From the NCBI GenBank assembly GCA_017848075.1, contig JAGALG010000130.1:1-19992 (forward strand): DNA of 19,992 nucleotides, written 5' to 3'. Under the pieces are notes generated by a model, which searched no databases, was not told the origin of the DNA, and saw nothing but the letters and a program-made list of their open reading frames with translations. The stretch is from Oscillospiraceae bacterium. Lineage in GTDB: Bacteria > Bacillota > Clostridia > Oscillospirales > Ruminococcaceae. This document shows, piece by piece, positions 13,787 to 19,992 of the stretch. The position numbers were made by a program, and so were the translations under genes. Each line of letters begins with the position of its first letter. The first letter of the stretch is position 1.

Positions 13787-15892
13787 ATGTATCGCAGCAA
13801 TGAAACCATCAATATTGCGGAGATCTTTGGCAGCCAGGTATTCAATGATACGGTCATGCGCCATCGATTGCCAAAAAATGTATATCAGAGCTTAGTGAAA
13901 ACCAGCAGCAAGGGTCAGACCTTGGATCCGGCTATTGCAGACATTGTTGCCAATGCCATGAAGGATTGGGCGATTGAGCAGGGTGCGACCCATTATGCTC
14001 ACTGGTTCCAGCCCATGAACAATGCGACGGCTGGTAAACATGACGCCTTTCTGTCGACAGCCGGTGAGGGCTCTGTGACACTGGAATTTTCCAGCAAAGC
14101 CTTGGTGAAAGGAGAAACGGACTCCTCCTCCTTCCCTTCCGGCGGCTTGCGCTCCACCTTTGAAGCTCGCGGCTATACCGCCTGGGATCCCACCTCCCCG
14201 GCTTTTGTACGAGATGGAACGCTGTACATCCCGACAGCCTTCTGTTCCTATACCGGTGAAGCAATGGACACCAAAACGCCCTTACTACGCTCCATGCAGG
14301 CTTTGTCCAGAGAAGGCGTTCGCTTCCTTCATGCCTTGGGCATGAAAGAGGTAAGCAGCGTGAAACCGACGGTTGGAGCGGAGCAGGAGTATTTCCTGGT
14401 TGACTACGACCTGTATTCCAAACGACTGGATCTGAAAATTTGCGGAAGAACACTCCTGGGCGCAAAGCCATCCAAGGGTCAGGATTTGGATGATCACTAT
14501 TGCGGTCGTATCCGCCTGCGTGTAGCGGAGTATATGAGAGATCTGGATCAGCGTCTGTGGAAGCTGGGGATCGTCAGCAAAACCAAACATAATGAAGCTG
14601 CACCGGCTCAGCATGAGTTGGCGACGGAATATTCCACCGCCAATATTGCCTGTGACAACAACCAGCTGGTCATGGAGATCATGCGCTCCTTGGCAAAGGA
14701 GCACGGCTTGGCCTGCCTGCTCCACGAAAAGCCTTTTGCCAGCGTCAACGGTTCCGGTAAACATAACAACTATTCCTTGGTGACCGATACGGGAGTCAAT
14801 CTGTTGGATCCGGGAAAAAATCCGGAGGAAAACCCTCTGTTCCTGCTGATGCTCTGTGCTTTTATCCGAGGCGTAGATCTTTACGGTGATCTGCTGCGTA
14901 TGTCAGCCACCTGTCCGGGCAACGACTATCGCCTGGGCGAGGGCGAGGCGCCTCCTGCGGTCATTTCCATCTTCCTTGGGGGTCACTTATCCGCAACCAT
15001 GAGCAGCATCGCCAGAGGCACTCTGGCGGCTCATAATGGAGAAGCACAGATGATGAATGTGGGCGTGGAAGCGATCCCAACCTTCCAGCTGGATGAATCG
15101 GATCGCAACCGTACTTCTCCTTTTGCCTTTACCGGAAATAAGTTTGAATTCCGCATGGTGGGTTCCTCTCAGTCCATTGCCTATGCCAATGTGGTTCTGA
15201 ACACCATGATCGCAGATTCCTTCTCCTATATGGCAGAGCGTCTGGAGCAGACGGAGGACATCGAAAGGGAAACCCAGAAAATCATTGCAGATACCATGAA
15301 GGAGCACAGCCGGATCCTCTTTAACGGGAATAACTACAATCAGGAGTGGATCAATGAAGCTGCCCGCAGAGGTCTGCCGATCATTCGCAACTCTGTTGAC
15401 GCGTATCGAACCTTTATCGACCCGAAAAACATGAAGCTCTTTGAACGCTACAATGTCTTCAGCGAAAAAGAGTGCCATGCCCGCTATGAGGTTCTGATCG
15501 AGAATTACAGCAAGGTTCGTCATATCGAAGCTTTCACCATGCTGGAAATGGTGAAACGACAGATCCTGCCGTCCTGTATCGAGTATGCAGGACGAGTAGC
15601 CGGAAGCTACAATAACATCCAGGCAGCCGGTATGAAAGCGACCGCCATTGGCGGCCATGTTCAGCTGGTGACCTCTGGAATTGAGGAGATCATTCAGGCC
15701 ACCGGACAACTGGATGAGCAGGTAGCCAAAGAAGAGAGCTTCCATAGCGCAGAGGAGAAAGCGATTTTCTCCAGTACCCAGCTGAAGCAGTCTATGGATG
15801 AGCTGCGCCGAAAATGTGATGCTTTGGAAACCATCGTTGATGCCCGCAACTGGCCAATGCCGACCTACACCGATCTGCTGCATCGGGTATAG
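13787..15892 (+). CDS. glnN: Glutamine synthetase type III
   Basis: Makes glutamine from glutamate, ammonia and ATP. At 701 residues it fits the long GSIII class (about 700-730), not GSI (about 450-470). Visible signatures from the chosen start: GAEQEYFLV (197-205) with metal/substrate glutamates, KHNEAAPAQHE (267-277), NGSGKHNNYS (321-330) and NRTSPFAFTGNKFEFR (441-456). The N-terminal RSTFEARGYTAWDPTSPAF is specific to GSIII. I start at the ATG at 13787, where GGGTGAT lies 6 nt upstream; an in-frame GTG at 13754 would add 11 residues with a poor ribosome-binding site. It is a single-gene unit ending at a strong terminator. No regulator gene or nitrogen riboswitch is next to it. Confidence 0.96.
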   Translation: MYRSNETINIAEIFGSQVFNDTVMRHRLPKNVYQSLVKTSSKGQTLDPAIADIVANAMKDWAIEQGATHYAHWFQPMNNATAGKHDAFLSTAGEGSVTLEFSSKALVKGETDSSSFPSGGLRSTFEARGYTAWDPTSPAFVRDGTLYIPTAFCSYTGEAMDTKTPLLRSMQALSREGVRFLHALGMKEVSSVKPTVGAEQEYFLVDYDLYSKRLDLKICGRTLLGAKPSKGQDLDDHYCGRIRLRVAEYMRDLDQRLWKLGIVSKTKHNEAAPAQHELATEYSTANIACDNNQLVMEIMRSLAKEHGLACLLHEKPFASVNGSGKHNNYSLVTDTGVNLLDPGKNPEENPLFLLMLCAFIRGVDLYGDLLRMSATCPGNDYRLGEGEAPPAVISIFLGGHLSATMSSIARGTLAAHNGEAQMMNVGVEAIPTFQLDESDRNRTSPFAFTGNKFEFRMVGSSQSIAYANVVLNTMIADSFSYMAERLEQTEDIERETQKIIADTMKEHSRILFNGNNYNQEWINEAARRGLPIIRNSVDAYRTFIDPKNMKLFERYNVFSEKECHARYEVLIENYSKVRHIEAFTMLEMVKRQILPSCIEYAGRVAGSYNNIQAAGMKATAIGGHVQLVTSGIEEIIQATGQLDEQVAKEESFHSAEEKAIFSSTQLKQSMDELRRKCDALETIVDARNWPMPTYTDLLHRV

Positions 15893-15900
15893 AAAAAGTC

Positions 15901-15932
15901 AAAAAAGCCGCCTCGAACGAGGCGGCTTTTTT
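15901..15932. terminator. Bidirectional terminator between glnN and porB
   Basis: AAAAAAGCCGCCTCG (15901-15915) and its perfect complement (15918-15932) form a GC-rich stem flanked by A6 and T6, so it works on both strands. It serves the convergent glnN and por transcripts. Confidence 0.92.
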
Positions 15933-15961
15933 AGTATCAGGATTGATTCTGCAAAACAGGA

Positions 15962-16894
15962 TTACATTTCGCAGAGTTTCAGCAGTTCTTCCCAGTTGCG
16001 GTCAACTTCCTGCTGTACCTGTTCGATCATCCACTCATTGCCTTTTTTGAACATATGAGCGAAACGACCCTGCAGTTTCAGGTATTCTTCTACTGGCAGT
16101 TTGTTCTTTGGTTTGTAGCTGAGGATGTATTTGCCTTCAACAACCTCGTACAGAGGCCATACGCAGGTCTCAACAGCAGCTTTGGTTACTTCCATCAGTT
16201 TTTCAGATGGGTATCTCCAGCCGCGTGGGCATGGTGCCATTACATTCAGGAAAGCAGCACCTGGAGTGTAGATCGCTTTATGTGCTTTTTCAGACATATC
16301 TTTCAGGTTGCCGATGAAGGTAGTCTGTGCAACATAAGGGATGCCGTGAGAAACCATGATTTTGGTCAGGTTCTTTTTCTGCTGCAGTTTGCCTGGGATC
16401 ACAGAACCGTATGGAGTGGTTGTGGTGTCAGCAAAGTGTGGAGTAGAGGAAGAACGCTGGATACCGGTGTTCATGTAAGCTTCGTTGTCGTAGCAAACAT
16501 AAACCATGTCATGGCCGCGTTCCATTGCGCCGGACAGGGACTGGAAGCCGATATCGTAAGTACCGCCGTCACCGCCGAAGGCGATGAATTTCCAGGTTTC
16601 ATCGATTTTACCGCGTTTTTTCATTGCTTTGTAAGCAGTTTCAACGCCGGAGATGGTAGCGCCTGCGTTTTCGAAGGCGTTATGGATGAAGCTGTCTTTC
16701 CATGCGGTGTATGGGTAAATGAAGGTAGAAACCTCGAGACAGCTGGTTGCAGAGCAAACAACAGCATGATCTTCCGGATTCAGCGCACGCAGGATGGTAC
16801 GAACAGCGATTGGAGAACCGCAGCCTGCACACATTCTATGACCACCGGACAGGCGGTCTTCTTTTTTCAGTTCTTCTTTCAGATTGTAGCTCAT
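15962..16894 (-). CDS. porB: 2-oxoacid:ferredoxin oxidoreductase beta subunit (PorB)
   Basis: The TPP-binding subunit of a four-subunit pyruvate-type ferredoxin oxidoreductase, which decarboxylates a 2-oxoacid and forms acyl-CoA, CO2 and reduced ferredoxin. In 310 residues, Cys22 and Cys25 (MCAGCGSP), Cys52 (SCLEV) and Cys222 (APCPRGW) are the likely ligands of the proximal 4Fe-4S cluster. The TPP/metal motif is GDGGTYDIG (108-116) through YDNEAYMNTG (135-144). GGAGGG lies about 10 nt before the ATG; the gap to porA is 14 nt. It is last in the C-D-A-B operon. Pyruvate is the likely substrate, but 2-oxobutyrate or branched 2-oxoacids cannot be excluded from sequence. Confidence 0.94.
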   Translation of the reverse strand: MSYNLKEELKKEDRLSGGHRMCAGCGSPIAVRTILRALNPEDHAVVCSATSCLEVSTFIYPYTAWKDSFIHNAFENAGATISGVETAYKAMKKRGKIDETWKFIAFGGDGGTYDIGFQSLSGAMERGHDMVYVCYDNEAYMNTGIQRSSSTPHFADTTTTPYGSVIPGKLQQKKNLTKIMVSHGIPYVAQTTFIGNLKDMSEKAHKAIYTPGAAFLNVMAPCPRGWRYPSEKLMEVTKAAVETCVWPLYEVVEGKYILSYKPKNKLPVEEYLKLQGRFAHMFKKGNEWMIEQVQQEVDRNWEELLKLCEM

Positions 16895-16908
16895 GTCTGT
16901 TCTCCCTC

Positions 16909-18087
16909 CTATTCTCGAACTTCAAGGTAACGGTAGGTTTCGCCGGTGCAGCCGGTTTCCACGATCTTATCCAGTTCAGCGTAAACCGTTTTGATGCTTT
17001 CGATGCGAACATCGCGGCCACCCAGACCGTAGATGTAGTTGATGCCTTTTGGACCAACAACGCCGTTGGAGAAGAGAGCAGCACATACTTCTGCATAGAT
17101 TGGGCCGCAATGTGCGTTGAAGCTGTCGTCTTTATCCATAACAGCGAAGGCTTTTACATTTTTCAGAGCCTCAGCAATGTCCTCGGATGGGAATGGACGG
17201 AAGGAGCGGATCTTGATCAGACCAACTTTTTTGCCTTCTGCGCGCAGCTCGTTGATTGCAGCTTTTGCGGTACCAGCGGAGGAACCGATGATAACGATTG
17301 CTTCTTCTGCATCGTCCATCATGTATTTTTCGATCAGACCATAAGTACGGCCGGTCATCTCGCCAAATTCAGCGCCTACTTTGCGGATCACATCTTTGGC
17401 ATCGATCATAGCCTGAGCCTGCTGGCGTTTTGCTTCCATATAGTAGGTTGGAGTAGCGTAAGCGCCCACAGCCATCGGTTCGTCTTTGTTCAGCAGGTAG
17501 TGTTTTGGATTGTATTCGCCAACGAATGCTTTTACTTTATCGTCTTCAACCAGCTCGATGTTTTCGATTGCGTGGGAGGTGATGAAGCCGTCCTGGCAGA
17601 TCATGATTGGCAGCTCAACAGCTTCGCCGATTCTCATAGCCTGCAGGTAGTTGTCGTATACTTCCTGGTTGGTTTCAGCAAAGAGCATCAGCCAGCCGGT
17701 GTCACGAACGCCCATAGCGTCAGAGTGGTCGTTGTTGATGTTGATTGGACCGGACAGAGCACGGCAGGAAACTGCCAGAGTGATCGGCAGACGGTCGGAA
17801 GCAGCAACATAGAGCATCTCGGTCATGTAGCACAGACCGCAGGAAGAAGTAGCGGATACTGCGCGGCAGCCGGCTGCCTGTGCACCGATACAGGTGGACA
17901 TAGCAGAATGCTCGGATTCCACGGCGATGAATTCAGTATCTACCTGACCATTGTCAACATAGGTAGAGAAGTACTGAGGGATCTCGGTGGAAGGAGTGAT
18001 TGGGAATGCACCCATCACATCTGGATTGATCTGTCTCATTGCAACGGCAACAGCTTCGTTACCGGAAAGTCTTTCTCTGATTCCCAT
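16909..18087 (-). CDS. porA: 2-oxoacid:ferredoxin oxidoreductase alpha subunit (PorA)
   Basis: The 392-residue alpha subunit holds the pyrimidine-binding TPP domain, with GNEAVAVAMRQINPDVMG and the AFPITPSTEI motif near the N-terminus, then VESEHSAMSTCIGAQAAG and SGLCYMTEMLYVAASDRLP-type helices, and a C-terminal transketolase-like domain ending in GLGGRD. The CRALSGPININNDHSD segment matches the substrate/CoA-binding region of pyruvate synthases. GGAGGG lies 8 nt before the ATG; the gene starts 12 nt after the porD stop. It would assemble with the other three subunits in the cytoplasm. Confidence 0.95.
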   Translation of the reverse strand: MGIRERLSGNEAVAVAMRQINPDVMGAFPITPSTEIPQYFSTYVDNGQVDTEFIAVESEHSAMSTCIGAQAAGCRAVSATSSCGLCYMTEMLYVAASDRLPITLAVSCRALSGPININNDHSDAMGVRDTGWLMLFAETNQEVYDNYLQAMRIGEAVELPIMICQDGFITSHAIENIELVEDDKVKAFVGEYNPKHYLLNKDEPMAVGAYATPTYYMEAKRQQAQAMIDAKDVIRKVGAEFGEMTGRTYGLIEKYMMDDAEEAIVIIGSSAGTAKAAINELRAEGKKVGLIKIRSFRPFPSEDIAEALKNVKAFAVMDKDDSFNAHCGPIYAEVCAALFSNGVVGPKGINYIYGLGGRDVRIESIKTVYAELDKIVETGCTGETYRYLEVRE

Positions 18088-18099
18088 TGTAAATCCCTC

Positions 18100-18405
18100 C
18101 TATTTCTCGTCTTTTACCATGGTGATGGCATTGAAGGGACATACATTGGCACAGATGCCGCAGCCTTTGCAGTAGAAGTAATCAAACTCACCGCGTTTGC
18201 CGTCTACTACAGGAATAGACATATCTGGGCATACAGGAGCGCACAGCAGGCACTGTTTGCATTTGTCCATATCAATGATTGGTTTCATGGTGCGCCAGTC
18301 ACCGGTTTCAATTACAGAAGCAGTAGCACCTTCAAAGATGTTGCAGCCTGGAGTGATCTCTTTCCAGGTTACTTCAGCAGTCATATCTTTTGCTAAATGG
18401 CTCAT
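18100..18405 (-). CDS. porD: 2-oxoacid:ferredoxin oxidoreductase delta subunit (PorD), 2x[4Fe-4S]
   Basis: A 101-residue ferredoxin-like subunit that passes electrons from the catalytic cluster to free ferredoxin. Two complete 4Fe-4S motifs are visible: Cys49/52/55/59 (CKQCLLCAPVCP) and Cys79/82/85/89 (CKGCGICANVCP). An N-terminal extension of about 40 residues, with TWKEITPGCNIFEG, is typical of this subunit family. The ATG overlaps the porC stop (ATGA), with GGAGG about 11 nt upstream inside porC, so translation is coupled. Confidence 0.95.
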   Translation of the reverse strand: MSHLAKDMTAEVTWKEITPGCNIFEGATASVIETGDWRTMKPIIDMDKCKQCLLCAPVCPDMSIPVVDGKRGEFDYFYCKGCGICANVCPFNAITMVKDEK

Positions 18406-18980
18406 CCGATTTTAACCTCCTCCATAGAACGCTTCAGGGCGCGCATATTACCGTCGATTACATGTGGTTTGGAAGCAAATTTGTGATGGAAGGAAGCTTC
18501 CATATCTTTTACAAATGCTTCTGGTTCAACAATACCGCTTACTTTTACGATAGCAGCCAGCATTGGAGTATTTGGGAAGTTTTTGCCCAGCTCTTCTTCA
18601 GAGATTTTGCCTGCGTCGATGGTGCAGACTTTGCCTTCATAGCCTTTCAGCAGAGGACGGATTTCTTCCGGGGATTTGCCGGAGTTGATCACGATGGCGC
18701 CGTCAGCTTTCAGACCAGCAGTAACATCAACTGCGCTGATCAGAGTCTCGTCAACAACTACTACATAGTCTGGGTAGTAGATATTGGAGTGAACGGTGCA
18801 GCGCTCGGAGCTGATGCGGTTATAAGCGGTGATTGGAGCGCCCATACGCTCTGGACCGTATTCAGGGAAGCCCTGAACATATTTGCCGGTGTTGAATGCT
18901 GCGTCAGCCAGCAGCAGAGATGCGGTTTTCGCACCCTGACCGCCGCGGCCATGCCAGCGGATCTCTACCATGTCTTTCAT
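18402..18980 (-). CDS. porC: 2-oxoacid:ferredoxin oxidoreductase gamma subunit (PorC)
   Basis: The 192-residue gamma subunit, which contributes to CoA binding. The N-terminal MVEIRWHGRGGQGAKTASLLLADA is the family signature (residues 4-28, quoted here up to its core GRGGQG), followed by GFPEYGPERMGAPITAYNRIS. AAGGAG lies 9 nt before the ATG. It is first of porC-porD-porA-porB. The 57-bp gap to ridA contains a GC-rich hairpin but no promoter I can defend, so the operon may be continuous with ridA and the dehydratase upstream. Confidence 0.94.
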   Translation of the reverse strand: MKDMVEIRWHGRGGQGAKTASLLLADAAFNTGKYVQGFPEYGPERMGAPITAYNRISSERCTVHSNIYYPDYVVVVDETLISAVDVTAGLKADGAIVINSGKSPEEIRPLLKGYEGKVCTIDAGKISEEELGKNFPNTPMLAAIVKVSGIVEPEAFVKDMEASFHHKFASKPHVIDGNMRALKRSMEEVKIG

Positions 18981-19001
18981 GTCAATGATCTCCTTTCTCT
19001 T

Positions 19002-19021
19002 AGGGCCCGGGGAAGGGCCCT
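19002..19021. repeat. GC-rich hairpin between ridA and porC
   Basis: AGGGCCC and GGGCCCT with a 6-nt loop. The T-run that would make it a terminator (TTTTTG) follows it only on the + strand, where there is no gene. On the transcribed - strand no T-run follows, so it is more likely an intercistronic hairpin, 12 nt before the porC ribosome-binding site. Confidence 0.55.
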
Positions 19022-19037
19022 TTTTGAGCTTCGTGGA

Positions 19038-19415
19038 TTATTTGCAGATTGCGGTGATCTCGATCTCGCAGAGGAGATTTTTTGGAATTGTAGCAACAGC
19101 AACGCAGGAGCGAGCTGGTTTGCTGGTGAAGTATTTTGCGTAAACAGCATTGAAAGCAGCAAAGTCTTTTATGTCAGCCAGGAAGCAGGTGGTTTTGATA
19201 ACATCATCAAAGGTCAGACCGTTTGCTTCCAGGATACCTTTTACATTCTGGCAGCAGCGCTCAGCCTGTTCTTCAATGGTGCTGCCTACTACTTCGCCGG
19301 TAGCAGGATCCAGAGCGATCTGGCCGGAAGCGTAGAGCACGCCGTTTGCACAGATAGCCTGAGAGTATGGGCCGATAGCAGCAGGAGCGTTGTTGGTGGA
19401 AGTAACTTTGAACAT
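19038..19415 (-). CDS. ridA: RidA family enamine/imine deaminase
   Basis: RidA hydrolyses reactive 2-aminoacrylate and 2-aminocrotonate, the enamine/imine intermediates released by threonine/serine dehydratase, to pyruvate or 2-oxobutyrate and ammonia. The 125 residues show the family pattern: NNAPAAIGPYSQA near the N-terminus, YASGQIALDPATGE, and PARSCVAVATIPK with the key Arg102, then CEIE with the conserved glutamates. The ATG at 19415 gives the usual N-terminus; a GTG at 19421 is better placed behind AAGGA (6 nt) and would add two residues, so the start is uncertain by 6 nt. Its position directly after the dehydratase fits its function. Confidence 0.94.
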   Translation of the reverse strand: MFKVTSTNNAPAAIGPYSQAICANGVLYASGQIALDPATGEVVGSTIEEQAERCCQNVKGILEANGLTFDDVIKTTCFLADIKDFAAFNAVYAKYFTSKPARSCVAVATIPKNLLCEIEITAICK

Positions 19416-19459
19416 AAGCACTCACATTCCTTTACAATAGTTTTCTTGAATTTTATCAG

Positions 19460-19474
19460 ACCGGCATAGCCGGT
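19460..19474. repeat. Small hairpin between dehydratase and ridA
   Basis: ACCGGC-ATA-GCCGGT, a perfect 6-bp stem with a 3-nt loop, 10 nt after the dehydratase stop. No T-run follows on the - strand, so it is not a terminator and does not argue against co-transcription with ridA. Confidence 0.4.
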
Positions 19475-19484
19475 TGTGTACGGT

Positions 19485-19992
19485 TTAGTCGATCACTTCA
19501 TAGCCGTTTTCACACAGCTGTTTTTTGATCTCGTCGATATGTGCGGAGTTTTTGGTTTCCAGAACCATGGAAACGATGCAGGCGCTGACATCGGATTTCT
19601 CGTCCTCACGGGAGTGGTCGATGTTGGTAATGTTTGCGCCGGTATCGGAAACGATCTGCAGCATGCGGATCAGATTGCCCGGTTTATCCACGATTTTGGT
19701 GGTGATCTCAGCGATGCGGCCCTGTTTGGACAAGCCTTTGGTGATGATACGGGACAGTGTGGTCACATCCACATTACCGCCGGATACAACGCAGACGGTT
19801 TTCTTTTCGGAAGCGTCCACTTTACCGAACATGACAGCAGCAACCGTGGTTGCACCGGCACCTTCAGCAACGGTTTTCTGGTCTTCGATCAGAGCAGTGA
19901 TTGCTGCGCAGATCTCTTCTTCAGAAACGGTAACCAGTTCATCCACATATTTTTCGCAGAGTTCGAAGGTCAGATCGCCCGGTTTCTTTACA
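19485..19992 (-). CDS. ilvA: Threonine/serine ammonia-lyase, C-terminal part with ACT domain (partial)
   Basis: The C-terminal 169 codons of a PLP-dependent threonine (or serine) dehydratase, which converts threonine to 2-oxobutyrate and ammonia. The frame is open to the right edge with no start visible; an internal Met at 19946 is not the start because VKKPGDLTFELCEKY reads on upstream in the same frame. EGAGATTVAA and VVSGGNVDVTTLSRI are typical of the end of the catalytic domain. The final part, IAEITTKIVDKPGNLIRMLQ onward, is an ACT domain, as in the shorter catabolic/biosynthetic single-ACT forms. Whether it is the catabolic TdcB type or the biosynthetic IlvA type cannot be settled here; the neighbours favour catabolism. 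Confidence 0.9.
   Translation of the reverse strand, partial: VKKPGDLTFELCEKYVDELVTVSEEEICAAITALIEDQKTVAEGAGATTVAAVMFGKVDASEKKTVCVVSGGNVDVTTLSRIITKGLSKQGRIAEITTKIVDKPGNLIRMLQIVSDTGANITNIDHSREDEKSDVSACIVSMVLETKNSAHIDEIKKQLCENGYEVID

Noticed and set aside
19684..19692. Near-perfect DnaA box TTATCCACG inside the dehydratase (others, one mismatch off, near 12736 and 19937)
   Set aside because: Isolated, inside coding sequence and not clustered; likely chance matches.
1..19992. Mobile elements, CRISPR array, tRNA or rRNA genes
   Set aside because: No transposase, integrase, regularly spaced repeats, or tRNA/rRNA-like sequence was seen on either strand.

Overview
This window is the replication-origin neighbourhood of a low-to-mid GC anaerobic Firmicute, most likely class Clostridia (an Oscillospiraceae-like organism; this is an inference from protein character, the type III glutamine synthetase and the ferredoxin-linked metabolism, not from any search). 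Every protein has close, recognisable family signatures, and I see no phage, transposon or CRISPR array.

Replication block (positions 1-12024, all on the - strand, transcribed leftward): dnaA, an intergenic origin, dnaN, a small S4-domain protein (yaaA), recF, remB, gyrB, two tandem YcxB-like membrane proteins, gyrA, and the 5' part of mnmE running off the left edge. It appears to be divided into transcription units by intrinsic terminators: yaaA | recF-remB | gyrB-ycxB-ycxB-gyrA | mnmE. TATAAT-type, mostly extended -10 promoters sit ahead of recF, gyrB and mnmE. A parS-like site lies in the mnmE leader.

Origin: the 419-bp dnaA-dnaN gap (10241-10659) has the architecture of a Firmicute unwinding region: a cluster of eight GTGGAA/TTCCAC cores (degenerate DnaA boxes), a GC-rich step, a DnaA-trio run (TAG TCG TAG TAG TAG on the + strand) and a 60-bp stretch with 13% GC. 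A second part, a perfect 20-bp palindrome made of two opposed box-like sequences, overlaps the predicted dnaA promoter start (12143-12162). I find no perfect TTATCCACA in either gap.

Right arm (12563-19992): a Nudix ADP-ribose pyrophosphatase and rpsT (both -), a divergent type III glutamine synthetase glnA/glnN (+), a bidirectional terminator, then a leftward catabolic cluster: threonine/serine dehydratase with ACT domain (partial, right edge) - ridA - porC-porD-porA-porB. Together these can deaminate threonine or serine, clear the reactive enamine intermediate, and oxidise the resulting 2-oxoacid to an acyl-CoA with reduced ferredoxin. The familiar rpmH-rnpA-yidC-jag cluster is not beside dnaA, and most right-arm genes, including rpsT, would run head-on to a rightward replication fork.

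The points most worth a second look are the origin layout with its non-canonical box family, the parS-like site next to mnmE, the alanine at the GyrA quinolone position together with unusual tryptophans in GyrA and GyrB, the ycxB pair inserted inside the gyr operon, and the amino-acid-to-acyl-CoA cluster.
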